Virus record (IMG/VR): IMGVR_UViG_3300033994_001553
Location: 1-52,787 of that record
DNA from: a virus
Direction: 5' to 3' (one strand)
Length of the DNA stretch: 52,787 nucleotides
The position numbers and the translations under genes are program-made. Positions 1-5,366 of this stretch are shown piece by piece (the stretch's first letter is position 1; every line of letters begins with the position of its first letter). The notes beneath the pieces are model-generated. The model worked only from the letters and a program-made list of their open reading frames with translations, did not search any database and was not told the DNA's origin.

Positions 1-662
1 GAGTAAGGTAACATATAATTAGTATTCACATGCCAACCCATCCAGTTAAAATCAACAAAAGATTTGTTGTTTGTTATATCCTCAGTTAGACATCCCCATA
101 TTAGCTCATCAATATGGTGGTCAAACTTATCGTGAAGTATGTCAAGTATTTCATCTTCATCAAATCCATAGTAAACTTCACCATCTAATGTTATTTCCAT
201 AGATTTAACTAATAAATTAACGTCTATGACAATCATTTCGGCATCAACTTCAATATAAAAGTCTTTAGAAAAACGACCTTCAAGAGTTATTTTTTTACGT
301 TCATATTGGGAATCTAATTTAAATGGTTTTCCCACAAGACAACTATTAATTTCATTTAAACTTTTTTGTGGGATATATAAATTATCGCAATCTAAATAAT
401 ATAAAAATTGTGGAGCGATGTTAACCTCAGGAAAAAATTTTCTTAACGAATGTATTTCTTCATCAATGTAACCTGAGAGAGCTTCATGGGTGTATGGTAA
501 GTTTTTAGGGTTTTCTATTGTATAGACAGGTACTTTTTTGTAATGAAATGATTTTTTTTCTTCACCTGTTAAATGCAATGTTATACCATCTGCGTTAATT
601 ACAGAAAACATTTTAACAACAGTGTCCATTAATCTTTTTAGTTGTAATTCACTAGTGTTCAT
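1..662 (-). CDS. Unidentified protein, C-terminus cut by window edge
   Basis: An open frame runs from an ATG at 662-660 leftward off the window, giving at least 220 residues with no stop. It is acidic and soluble, with no signal peptide or membrane segment. I recognise no family. Upstream of the start, read on the minus strand, is TATTTAC followed by 5 nt and ATG. That is one base from the TATTTAT-N5-ATG arrangement seen before probable late genes elsewhere in the window, so late expression is inferred. It is transcribed away from the tRNA region, with a divergent host-type promoter at 718-748. Confidence 0.75.
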   Translation of the reverse strand, partial: MNTSELQLKRLMDTVVKMFSVINADGITLHLTGEEKKSFHYKKVPVYTIENPKNLPYTHEALSGYIDEEIHSLRKFFPEVNIAPQFLYYLDCDNLYIPQKSLNEINSCLVGKPFKLDSQYERKKITLEGRFSKDFYIEVDAEMIVIDVNLLVKSMEITLDGEVYYGFDEDEILDILHDKFDHHIDELIWGCLTEDITNNKSFVDFNWMGWHVNTNYMLPY

Positions 663-717
663 ATTATGTAAATAGTAATAATTTTATTTAAAATTTGAAA
701 CTAAAATGAAAAAAAAC

Positions 718-748
718 TTGACATAAGAAGAAATTTATAGTACTTTTG
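718..748 (+). promoter_or_regulatory. Host-type (Bacteroidota) promoter
   Basis: TTG at 718-720 and TACTTTTG at 741-748 are separated by 20 nt, matching the Bacteroidota vegetative promoter TTG-N19..21-TAnnTTTG. It precedes the small element at 777-950. Confidence 0.7.
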
Positions 749-776
749 TAAAACAATTGATATTTAATTAGAAACA

Positions 777-890
777 ATGAAACAGAACTCAACACATAAC
801 GTAAGTAATCTCCCGACAAACGTGGGCCAATCGTGGTTTACGATTAAGGGGCAGGATTGCCGTAAGTTCAGGGTTCTTAATAAGATGTAA
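777..890 (+). CDS. 37-residue peptide ORF, or the conserved core of a small RNA
   Basis: ATG at 777 opens a 37-codon frame ending TAA at 888-890, about 25 nt after a good promoter and just before a strong terminator. The peptide is basic and polar and I recognise no family. The DNA is richer in G and C than neighbouring genes and uses codons such as CGT, CCG, GGC and GGG that are rare nearby. Its 3' half can fold: GGCA-GGAT-TGCC makes a hairpin inside a helix closed by CGATTA and TAATCG. The stand-alone promoter-terminator unit is clear. Whether the product is a peptide or an RNA is not. Confidence 0.45.
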   Translation: MKQNSTHNVSNLPTNVGQSWFTIKGQDCRKFRVLNKM

Positions 891-912
891 TCGTATCATC
901 AAATATATAAGG

Positions 913-950
913 AAACCCTGGACTACAAAAAAGTTCAGGGTTTTTTTTTT
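913..950 (+). terminator. Intrinsic terminator
   Basis: AAACCCTGGAC pairs with GTTCAGGGTTT across a short A-rich loop and runs into ten T residues. It closes the small unit begun by the 718 promoter. Confidence 0.85.
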
Positions 951-1021
951 GGGATAAAAGCACATAAGGATGTGCGGCTGCTAGACGGCAGAGGGCTTGG
1001 GTTCGAATCCCAGATATTCCA
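951..1021 (+). tRNA. tRNA-like gene with a 6-nt anticodon loop; identity unassigned
   Basis: GGGATA pairs with TATTCC as acceptor stem, GCAC/GTGC as D stem, and TTGGG-TTCGAAT-CCCAG forms a perfect T arm. The anticodon arm is CTGC-TAGACG-GCAG: four pairs and a six-base loop instead of five and seven. If the leading T is position 33 the triplet would be AGA, but neither a long variable arm nor G73 supports serine. It is either a decayed gene or a tRNA mimic. Confidence 0.55.
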
Positions 1022-1026
1022 CAGTG

Positions 1027-1035
1027 GTTCTTTGA
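1027..1035 (+). promoter_or_regulatory. boxA-like element before the tRNA cluster
   Basis: GTTCTTTGA resembles the boxA core (E. coli TGCTCTTTA) bound by NusB/S10 in rRNA leaders. It lies 15 nt before tRNA-Asn. The same nonamer occurs at 5107-5115 after a promoter and before a tRNA-like gene, and at 28509-28517. A role in antitermination is inferred. Confidence 0.4.
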
Positions 1036-1049
1036 CGTATTGGGAAAAT

Positions 1050-1121
1050 GGTGATGTAGCTCAGAGGGAGAGCATCTGATTGTTAATCAGAGGGTCGGGA
1101 TTTCGAAATTCCCCATCACCG
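1050..1121 (+). tRNA. tRNA-Asn (GTT)
   Basis: Acceptor GGTGATG/CATCACC, D stem GCTC/GAGC, and anticodon arm TCTGA-TTGTTAA-TCAGA give anticodon GTT. Base 73 is G, as usual for Asn. The T arm is GGGAT-TTCGAAA-TTCCC, with a T:T mismatch where G53:C61 is normally invariant. The same oddity recurs in tRNA-Trp at 1746. Confidence 0.9.
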
Positions 1122-1130
1122 CAAAAATAA

Positions 1131-1207
1131 TGACTTCGTAGCTCAGCTGGTTTAGAGCACCTCACTTTTAATGAGGGAGTCGTGGGTTCGAGTCCCACCG
1201 GGGTCAC
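1131..1207 (+). tRNA. tRNA-Lys (TTT)
   Basis: Acceptor TGACTTC/GGGGTCA contains two T-G wobbles. The anticodon arm CCTCA-CTTTTAA-TGAGG gives anticodon TTT, and the T arm GTGGG-TTCGAGT-CCCAC is intact. The base after the acceptor is C rather than the usual A. Confidence 0.92.
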
Positions 1208-1262
1208 TTTTTTAATTAGGTGGTAAAACATACGTTCAGGTGAACTTTACTAATTTTTCTGA

Positions 1263-1269
1263 TATTTAT
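1263..1269 (+). promoter_or_regulatory. TATTTAT box upstream of the HNH gene
   Basis: TATTTAT lies 13 nt before the ATG at 1283. It belongs to the second promoter class proposed for this phage, in the long-leader form seen before homing endonucleases. Confidence 0.45.
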
Positions 1270-1282
1270 TAATAAATGAATT

Positions 1283-1741
1283 ATGAAATTATCAGGAGTA
1301 ACAAAAGAACAAATGTTTGAAGTATTATCTTCATCAAAATCAATGAGAGAAGTTATTCTTTCATTTGGATTACAACCTAATGGTTCCGGGGGATATCGGA
1401 ACATTAAACGAAAAATAATGGAACTTGGGTTAGAAATCCCAAAGTATAATTACTTTGGTGAGGGTTCTAAAAAAAGAAGACATAATGATGAAAATGTTTT
1501 TTGTGAGAATTCTCAGTTTCCAAGACAACATCTTAAAAAAAGAATTATTAATAATAAAATAATTGATTATATATGCGAAAAATGTAATAATAGTGGGCAA
1601 TGGGAGGGAAATGATTTATCATTACATTTAGACCATAAGAATGGTATAAATGACGATAATAGAATTGAAAATCTGAGATTTCTTTGTCCTAATTGTCATT
1701 CACAAACCCCGACATATGCGGGTAAATCAAGGAAAAAATAA
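1283..1741 (+). CDS. HNH homing endonuclease
   Basis: 152 residues. The C-terminal third carries a zinc-bound HNH fold: a CxxC pair around residues 112-115, the motif LHLDHKNGINDDNRIENLR, then LCPNCHSQ. This is the usual layout of phage HNH nucleases (beta-beta-alpha metal fold). The N-terminal part, about residues 5-55, looks like a helical DNA-recognition region. It sits alone between tRNA-Lys and tRNA-Trp and is preceded by TATTTAT, as are other homing endonucleases here, so it is read as a selfish gene inserted in the tRNA cluster. It could also be a domesticated nuclease. HNH identity is certain, its target is not. Confidence 0.9.
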   Translation: MKLSGVTKEQMFEVLSSSKSMREVILSFGLQPNGSGGYRNIKRKIMELGLEIPKYNYFGEGSKKRRHNDENVFCENSQFPRQHLKKRIINNKIIDYICEKCNNSGQWEGNDLSLHLDHKNGINDDNRIENLRFLCPNCHSQTPTYAGKSRKK

Positions 1742-1745
1742 ACAC

Positions 1746-1817
1746 ACGTCTGTAGCTCAGGGGCAGAGCACTTCTCTCCAAAAGAAGGTGTCGGGATTTC
1801 GAAATTCTCCAGACGTG
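1746..1817 (+). tRNA. tRNA-Trp (CCA)
   Basis: Acceptor ACGTCTG/CAGACGT, anticodon arm CTTCT-CTCCAAA-AGAAG with anticodon CCA, and G73 as expected for Trp. CA follows. The T arm GGGAT-TTCGAAA-TTCTC again lacks the standard G53:C61 pair. Confidence 0.9.
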
Positions 1818-1823
1818 CAACAA

Positions 1824-1897
1824 GCCTCCATAGCTCAGCAGGTCAGAGCGACTGATTTGTAATCAGTAGGTCGTTGGTTCGATTCCGACTGGAGGCT
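1824..1897 (+). tRNA. tRNA-Thr (TGT)
   Basis: Acceptor GCCTCCA/TGGAGGC and anticodon arm ACTGA-TTTGTAA-TCAGT give anticodon TGT. The T loop TTCGATT is canonical. Position 73 is T. Confidence 0.92.
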
Positions 1898-1904
1898 CTA
1901 ACAT

Positions 1905-1979
1905 TCTCACGTAGCTCAGTTGGTTTAGAGTTTTTGACTGATATTCAAAAGGTCGTTGGTTCGATTCCAACCGTGAGAA
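1905..1979 (+). tRNA. tRNA-Ile (GAT)
   Basis: Acceptor TCTCACG/CGTGAGA and anticodon arm TTTGA-CTGATAT-TCAAA give anticodon GAT, with A73. The T arm GTTGG-TTCGATT-CCAAC is intact. Confidence 0.92.
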
Positions 1980-1987
1980 CTTAAAAA

Positions 1988-2064
1988 CGAGTAGTTGGGG
2001 AGTCCGGTTACCCCGCTTGCTTTGGGAGCAAGAGAACTCGCAGGTTCGAATCCTGCCTACTCGA
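1988..2064 (+). tRNA. tRNA-Pro (TGG)
   Basis: Acceptor CGAGTAG/CTACTCG and anticodon arm CTTGC-TTTGGGA-GCAAG give anticodon TGG, with A73 and an intact T arm GCAGG-TTCGAAT-CCTGC. Confidence 0.93.
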
Positions 2065-2071
2065 CTATGAT

Positions 2072-2146
2072 GGGGGTGCATGTACCAAGGCTTGGCGAGA
2101 AACACTTGCAATGTTTCTGAGGTCGTTTCGATTACGACCATCTCCA
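2072..2146 (+). tRNA. tRNA-Ala (TGC) with an aberrant D arm
   Basis: Acceptor GGGGGTG/CATCTCC contains G3:T70, the wobble pair that defines alanine tRNAs for AlaRS, and A73. The anticodon arm AAACA-CTTGCAA-TGTTT gives anticodon TGC. The T arm is GTCGT-TTCGATT-ACGAC. The D region lacks the normal TA-GCTC start. It reads CCAAGGCTTGG, an almost loopless hairpin, so the D arm is abnormal. Confidence 0.8.
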
Positions 2147-2152
2147 CAACTT

Positions 2153-2226
2153 AGCCCCTTAGCTCAGTGGTTTAGAGCGATTGTCTTACAAACAATAGGT
2201 CGTGTGTTCGATTCACACAGGGGCTA
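2153..2226 (+). tRNA. tRNA-Val (TAC)
   Basis: Acceptor AGCCCCT/AGGGGCT and anticodon arm ATTGT-CTTACAA-ACAAT give anticodon TAC, with A73 and a normal T arm. Confidence 0.93.
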
Positions 2227-2299
2227 CATTAATCCGGTATAAATCAGTATTATTTTTACCGGAACAACAAAAAAGTTTGTATATTAGCAAACGAAATAT

Positions 2300-2372
2300 G
2301 GAGCGGTTACCAACGTGGTCAAGGTGAACGACTGAAAATCGTTTTATGAGAGTTCGATTCTCTCCCGCTCCA
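2300..2372 (+). tRNA. tRNA-Phe (GAA), first copy
   Basis: Acceptor GGAGCGG/CCGCTCC and an anticodon arm with loop CTGAAAA closed by ACGA/TCGT give anticodon GAA, with A73. The T arm GAGAG-TTCGATT-CTCTC is intact. Confidence 0.92.
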
Positions 2373-2376
2373 CGAG

Positions 2377-2450
2377 GTCCTGAATTGACAGGACAACCCC
2401 CACCTCCGATATGGCAGTCGGTCCGTTAATCCGACGAAGATGGGGTTTTT
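2377..2450 (+). terminator. Hairpin plus terminator-like structure between tRNA-Phe and tRNA-Gly
   Basis: GTCCTG-AATTGA-CAGGAC (2377-2394) is a perfect hairpin. Next, AACCCCCA (2395-2402) pairs with TGGGGTT (2441-2447), enclosing an inner hairpin GTCGG/CCGAC (2417-2435) and followed by TTTTT. This looks like an intrinsic terminator with an elaborated stem. A structured processing spacer is the alternative. Confidence 0.5.
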
Positions 2451-2455
2451 AAAAA

Positions 2456-2529
2456 GTGTCTCGGTACGCTCTGACGAAAGTCAACGACGAGGTCTCGGTG
2501 GACAGAAGGCCTCTGATTCCACCCAAACT
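2456..2529 (+). ncRNA. Structured spacer RNA
   Basis: No coding frame. Visible helices are TGAC-GAAA-GTCA (2472-2483, GNRA loop), GAGG/CCTC and GGTGG/CCACC around 2505-2525. The 12-nt GNRA hairpin recurs exactly at 6778-6789 as the variable arm of tRNA-Cys. Function unknown. Confidence 0.3.
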
Positions 2530-2605
2530 GCGGGTGTCGTATAACGGCTTATTATGACTGGCTTCCAACCAGTAGACGGGGTTTCGATTACCCCCACCCG
2601 CTCCA
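2530..2605 (+). tRNA. tRNA-Gly (TCC), CCA encoded
   Basis: Acceptor GCGGGTG/CACCCGC and anticodon arm ACTGG-CTTCCAA-CCAGT give anticodon TCC. Position 73 is T, as in bacterial Gly tRNAs, and CCA follows in the DNA at 2603-2605, which is unusual among its neighbours. Confidence 0.92.
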
Positions 2606-2610
2606 TATAC

Positions 2611-2697
2611 GGTCACGGCGCATAACGGCTGTTGCGCTACCCTGTCACGGTAGTAAGTAGGTAAACGAAAAAGTGGGTTCGACTCCCATCGTGACCG
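2611..2697 (+). tRNA. tRNA-Asp (GTC) with an enlarged variable region
   Basis: Acceptor GGTCACG/CGTGACC, G73, and anticodon arm CTACC-CTGTCAC-GGTAG give anticodon GTC. The T arm GTGGG-TTCGACT-CCCAT is near normal. Nineteen or so nucleotides separate the anticodon and T stems, where a class I tRNA has about five. The usual two linker bases before the D stem are missing. Confidence 0.8.
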
Positions 2698-2708
2698 CAG
2701 GAAAAAAG

Positions 2709-2746
2709 AATATCACGGGTTCGATTTTAATGAAACCCGTGATATT
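2709..2746 (+). repeat. 13-bp perfect inverted repeat
   Basis: AATATCACGGGTT (2709-2721) and AACCCGTGATATT (2734-2746) form a 13-bp stem with a 12-nt loop between tRNA-Asp and the endonuclease gene. Its 3' arm overlaps the TATTTAT box (2743-2749), so it may combine tRNA transcript end and promoter control. Function inferred. Confidence 0.6.
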
Positions 2747-2749
2747 TAT
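2743..2749 (+). promoter_or_regulatory. TATTTAT box of the 2765 endonuclease
   Basis: The 16-mer ATATTTATAATAAAAG (2742-2757) is shared, in the same orientation relative to the gene, with the minus-strand endonuclease at 10666-11565 (its copy at 11587-11572). This suggests the two selfish genes carry the same promoter-leader. Confidence 0.5.
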
Positions 2750-2764
2750 AATAAAAGGAATGAT

Positions 2765-3586
2765 ATGAACAAGTGTTTGAATTGTGGAAAACCAGTGAAA
2801 AATAAATACTGCAATGTTTCTTGTCAAAATACTCATACTTGGACTGGAAAAAAACGGAAAAAAGAAAGTATTGAGAGACAAAAAGAATCTAATAAAAATC
2901 TATGGAAAGAATTTGATGTTGAATGTTCGGTTTGTGGTAAGGAGTTTAAAATAAAAGAATTTAATGTTGAGTCCCCCAAAAAAGAAAAATACTATTGTGG
3001 TAGGTCTTGTGCAAATAAAAGAGTTTGGGATAGTCAACATAAAGAAAAATTAAGTAATATTTGTAAGAACTCTGATAAGGTAATTAGTGCTAATCGTGAA
3101 ATTGGTAAAAAGAAAAAAGAAAAATCAATTAAAATTAAAAAAGGTGATTGTCTTTATTGTGGTGAGGCGTTGTATAAATCAAAAAAATATCATTCGGAAT
3201 GTTGGTTGAAATGTTCAGGGGGTATTAAAGAAGGTACAAGTCGAGGTAAATCAGGATGGTATAAGGGATATTGGTGTGATAGTAGTTATGAGTTGGCTTG
3301 GATTATCTATCAGATAGATAACGGACAAAAATTTGAAAGGAATAAAGAAGGGTTTGACTACACACACTCAAACAAAACTCGTAAATTTTATCCTGATTTT
3401 ATATTACCTGATAAAACTTATGTTGAAATTAAAAATTATAAGTCAGAATTAACTGATGATAAAATAAAACACTTCCCACATAAAATTGAGGTGATTTATA
3501 AAGAAGAAATGAAAGAAAAATATTTACCATACGTTACTTCAAAGTACGGTAAAAATTTTATATCATTATATCATAAAGAGGAGTAA
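2765..3586 (+). CDS. Homing endonuclease, zinc-finger plus PD-(D/E)xK/Vsr-like
   Basis: 273 residues, very lysine-rich. The N-terminus has three CxxC-type zinc-binding segments (CLNCGK...CNVSC near residues 4-20, CSVCGK...CGRSC near 54-82, CLYCGE...H..C near 129-147). These resemble DNA-binding zinc ribbons of free-standing phage nucleases. The C-terminal half has SSYELAWIIYQ, then KFYPDFILPDKTYVEIKNYK. The D...ExK pattern is typical of Vsr/EDxHD-type homing nucleases. It lies between tRNA-Asp and tRNA-Gln and carries its own TATTTAT leader. Nuclease class is confident, and homing into the tRNA cluster is inferred. Confidence 0.85.
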   Translation: MNKCLNCGKPVKNKYCNVSCQNTHTWTGKKRKKESIERQKESNKNLWKEFDVECSVCGKEFKIKEFNVESPKKEKYYCGRSCANKRVWDSQHKEKLSNICKNSDKVISANREIGKKKKEKSIKIKKGDCLYCGEALYKSKKYHSECWLKCSGGIKEGTSRGKSGWYKGYWCDSSYELAWIIYQIDNGQKFERNKEGFDYTHSNKTRKFYPDFILPDKTYVEIKNYKSELTDDKIKHFPHKIEVIYKEEMKEKYLPYVTSKYGKNFISLYHKEE

Positions 3587-3589
3587 CTT

Positions 3590-3629
3590 GCGTAGGTGCC
3601 TCAGGGGACTGCAGCCCCACTACGCTCCA
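3590..3629 (+). ncRNA. Minihelix ending in TCCA
   Basis: GCGTAG (3590-3595) pairs with CTACGC (3620-3625), with an inner helix GGGG-ACTGCAG-CCCC, and the stem is followed directly by TCCA. It lies between the endonuclease stop and tRNA-Gln and looks like a tRNA reduced to an acceptor minihelix. It may be the remnant of a tRNA displaced by the endonuclease insertion. Confidence 0.35.
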
Positions 3630-3632
3630 TAT

Positions 3633-3703
3633 TGTCCTGTAGTGAAATGGCATCACACAACATTTTGGATGTTGTATTTCTGGTTCGAGTCCAGACGGGA
3701 TAA
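3633..3703 (+). tRNA. tRNA-Gln (TTG)
   Basis: Acceptor TGTCCTG/CGGGATA and anticodon arm CAACA-TTTTGGA-TGTTG give anticodon TTG. A73, and the T loop TTCGAGT is canonical. Confidence 0.9.
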
Positions 3704-3710
3704 CTATTTT

Positions 3711-3741
3711 TTGTTTTATTAATAAACTTACCTTATCTTTG
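3711..3741 (+). promoter_or_regulatory. Host-type promoter, leaderless
   Basis: TTG at 3711-3713 and TATCTTTG at 3734-3741, spacing 20. The next ATG (3746) begins 4 nt after the box, so the mRNA should start at or next to its start codon. Confidence 0.8.
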
Positions 3742-3745
3742 TATT

Positions 3746-4180
3746 ATGAAAAAAGAATTTGTTACATACGAAATTGCTTCGGAACTCAAGAAACTTGGAT
3801 TTGATGAACCTTGTTTTGGCAGATATGACGGAAGAGGTAAAAACAAAGGTAAAATTTGGTATGAAATGCCAAATTCAGGACAAGATACTATTCCTGTTGG
3901 TGATGTATTAGCACCACTATACCAACAGGTATTCAGATGGTTTGAAGAGAAGTATTCATACTTTGTGGATGTTAAAACTGACACCACACCAAATGAGATT
4001 TTGGGATTTGATTATTATATCAAGAGTTGGAAGTTTGGACCAAAATATTTTAATTTCTTCAAAGAAAAGGAAGAAGGTAACATTAAGGTTATCAAGATAA
4101 TGATTGAGATGGTGAAGAAAGAGAAACAAAAGGAAGCTCTTATTGAGTTGATGGATAATGATAAAGATTTAGATAAATAA
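3746..4180 (+). CDS. Phage protein of unknown function
   Basis: 144 residues. The N-terminal half has the pattern IASELKKLGFDEPCFGRYD, followed by a Gln/Tyr/Phe-rich central part (LAPLYQQVFRWFEEKY) and a lysine-rich helical tail. I have seen similar openings in uncharacterised Bacteroidota phage and prophage proteins, but no activity is known. Transcribed from a leaderless host-type promoter. The next gene starts 1 nt after its stop, so the two are co-transcribed. No signal peptide or membrane segment. Confidence 0.85.
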   Translation: MKKEFVTYEIASELKKLGFDEPCFGRYDGRGKNKGKIWYEMPNSGQDTIPVGDVLAPLYQQVFRWFEEKYSYFVDVKTDTTPNEILGFDYYIKSWKFGPKYFNFFKEKEEGNIKVIKIMIEMVKKEKQKEALIELMDNDKDLDK

Positions 4181-4181
4181 T

Positions 4182-4487
4182 ATGACACAGAAACAACAAG
4201 ACGCAATTGATAACATAATGGACTACTTCAAGTTTGAACAAGTCCGAAAAGTAATGGAAGTGTTGAATTGGGAGTGGGCGGCTTCTGACGAAGGTATTCC
4301 AACGGTTCCTGAATTGAGACAAGAAGCAAGACGATTATTAAAGATGGCGTTTAAAGAAAAAACAGATGTATCAACAGGTGGGTTCCACGTAAGATATGAA
4401 TCGGACGCTGATGGTGGAGAGTTTATTCAATTAATCTTCGCGGTTGAAGAATGGTACGAAGATGTGGAAAAAGATTTGGTTGAATAA
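4182..4487 (+). CDS. Small acidic phage protein, unknown
   Basis: 101 residues, strongly acidic, predicted mostly helical with a beta-rich centre (FHVRYESDADGGEFIQLIF). It follows the 3746 gene by one base and shares its promoter. I recognise no family. Confidence 0.82.
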   Translation: MTQKQQDAIDNIMDYFKFEQVRKVMEVLNWEWAASDEGIPTVPELRQEARRLLKMAFKEKTDVSTGGFHVRYESDADGGEFIQLIFAVEEWYEDVEKDLVE

Positions 4488-4494
4488 GAAAAAC

Positions 4495-4557
4495 ATGGCA
4501 TCAGGTATTGTAATTGGAATCTTCATAGGATGGTTAATATGGGGAAGAGAAGAATAA
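4495..4557 (+). CDS. 20-residue membrane micropeptide
   Basis: ATG at 4495 opens a frame of 20 residues ending TAA at 4555-4557. It is almost entirely one hydrophobic helix (GIVIGIFIGWLIW) with a charged GREE tail, and lies 7 nt after the previous stop. Size makes it uncertain, but the composition is that of a genuine single-pass peptide. Confidence 0.45.
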   Translation: MASGIVIGIFIGWLIWGREE

Positions 4558-4565
4558 AAAAAGAT

Positions 4566-4596
4566 TTGGTGGAATAAGAAAGTTGTTATATCTTTG
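4566..4596 (+). promoter_or_regulatory. Host-type promoter
   Basis: TTG at 4566-4568 and TATCTTTG at 4589-4596, spacing 20. The segment from about 4560 to 4617 is closely similar to 5065-5122 (second promoter with boxA-like element), so the two are duplicated promoter-leaders. Confidence 0.75.
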
Positions 4597-4633
4597 TTGA
4601 AGTTCATTAAGAGATAAATAAAATAATTAGTAT

Positions 4634-4840
4634 ATGCAACATTCGGTAAAAGAAATTGCCAAAAGATACTCAGAATTGTCTGACCTCAGAAAAGATAAAA
4701 AAAGATTTGTTGAATCTAATTTTATCCAATTTGCAAAGGACAATCAACGTAAGTATACCCTTACTGAAAATGGGGATGACTTGATGGTTAGCACTTGGCA
4801 TTCAAATGACTTGATTGAAGATTACCGAAAAACGTTGTAA
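4634..4840 (+). CDS. Small basic protein, unknown
   Basis: 68 residues beginning MQHSVKEIAKRYSELSDLRK, with a positively charged helical N-terminal half and a mixed C-terminal half. It is transcribed from the promoter at 4566 and lies directly ahead of the tRNA-like genes. No family recognised. Confidence 0.7.
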   Translation: MQHSVKEIAKRYSELSDLRKDKKRFVESNFIQFAKDNQRKYTLTENGDDLMVSTWHSNDLIEDYRKTL

Positions 4841-4846
4841 AAAAAT

Positions 4847-4937
4847 AGTCAGGTGGACGTAATGAGGGAGGGACCCAAATCCGTAAGGTTGTCTAATCCG
4901 TCAAGAACGGTATCCGGTTCGAGTCCGGCCCTGACTA
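4847..4937 (+). tRNA. tRNA-like gene A of the AGTCAGG family
   Basis: Acceptor AGTCAGG/CCTGACT is followed by A. The T arm has CCGG-TTCGAGT-CCGG. CCGT-CAAGA-ACGG could be a class II variable arm. I cannot find a 5-bp, 7-nt anticodon arm with T33 in between. The acceptor sequence is shared with four other elements at 5130, 5467, 5750 and 5902. Confidence 0.5.
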
Positions 4938-4944
4938 CTAATAT

Positions 4945-5051
4945 GGGTACACTTATGGAAGGTGGAAACAAAACTTGTTAAACAAGAAGTGGGGTTACCG
5001 TATGTCTGATGGCCCCGTCAGATGGTTTGGGTTCGAGTCCCAGTGTATCCA
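4945..5051 (+). tRNA. Oversized tRNA-like gene, possibly Leu (TAA)
   Basis: Acceptor GGGTACA/TGTATCC with A73, and T arm TTGGG-TTCGAGT-CCCAG. At 107 nt it is far longer than normal. The hairpin CTTG-TTAAA-CAAG could carry anticodon TAA with T33, leaving a variable region of about 40 nt. A second hairpin TCTGA/TCAGA with loop TGGCCCCG competes as anticodon arm. Identity unresolved. Confidence 0.45.
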
Positions 5052-5070
5052 CAAAAAAATAAAAAAAGAT

Positions 5071-5115
5071 TTGGTGGAATGAAAAACTTACCATATCTTT
5101 GTTGAAGTTCTTTGA
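5071..5115 (+). promoter_or_regulatory. Host-type promoter followed by boxA-like element
   Basis: TTG 5071-5073 and TATCTTTG 5094-5101, spacing 20, then GTTCTTTGA at 5107-5115. The order promoter, boxA-like site, stable RNA matches rRNA leaders. It opens the run of tRNA-like genes and structured RNAs. Confidence 0.65.
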
Positions 5116-5129
5116 GAGATTAAAAACAT

Positions 5130-5212
5130 AGTCAGGTGGTGTAAGGGTAGACAAACACACGGTAAGGTACTAGAGACTAATTGAGTAACAGGTTCGAGTC
5201 CTGTTCTGACTA
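5130..5212 (+). tRNA. tRNA-like gene B of the AGTCAGG family
   Basis: Acceptor AGTCAGG/TCTGACT, A73, T arm ACAGG-TTCGAGT-CCTGT, and a Leu-type D arm (TGT-AAGGGTAG-ACA). The 34 nt between D and T arms do not fold into a normal anticodon arm. The only visible helix is TACT/AGTA. Resemblance to tRNA-Leu at 17131 suggests derivation from a leucine tRNA. Confidence 0.5.
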
Positions 5213-5218
5213 CTAAAG

Positions 5219-5366
5219 TACACACTACGCTACCCATTGACCAGCGTCCCAGGGTGTGTCTTTTACGGTGTTGTTCCCTTGAGAAAGGAATAGTTTATGT
5301 TCAGGACAAAGGGTGTAAAAGTGCATTTTTACCGACTTTCACAACACAGAGGACTTCTCATCCTCA
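5219..5366 (+). ncRNA. Hairpin-rich spacer RNA
   Basis: ACACAC/GTGTGT and ACGCT/AGCGT form one compound hairpin (5220-5260). GTGTTGT (about 5268-5274) pairs with ACAACAC (about 5340-5346). A frame of 68 codons crosses 5254-5460, but it runs through all these helices and the conserved RNA below, so I do not call it a gene. Confidence 0.4.

Noticed and set aside
1863-2147. Minus-strand frame across five tRNA genes
   Set aside because: It is the complement of tRNA genes. The protein-like text (GIEPTT, SRLESNQRP) is the well-known artefact of translating tRNA antisense.
4945-5051. Firm assignment as tRNA-Leu (TAA)
   Set aside because: The TAA loop fits only with a three- to four-pair stem and a 40-nt variable region, and a competing hairpin exists. 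It is left as tRNA-like.
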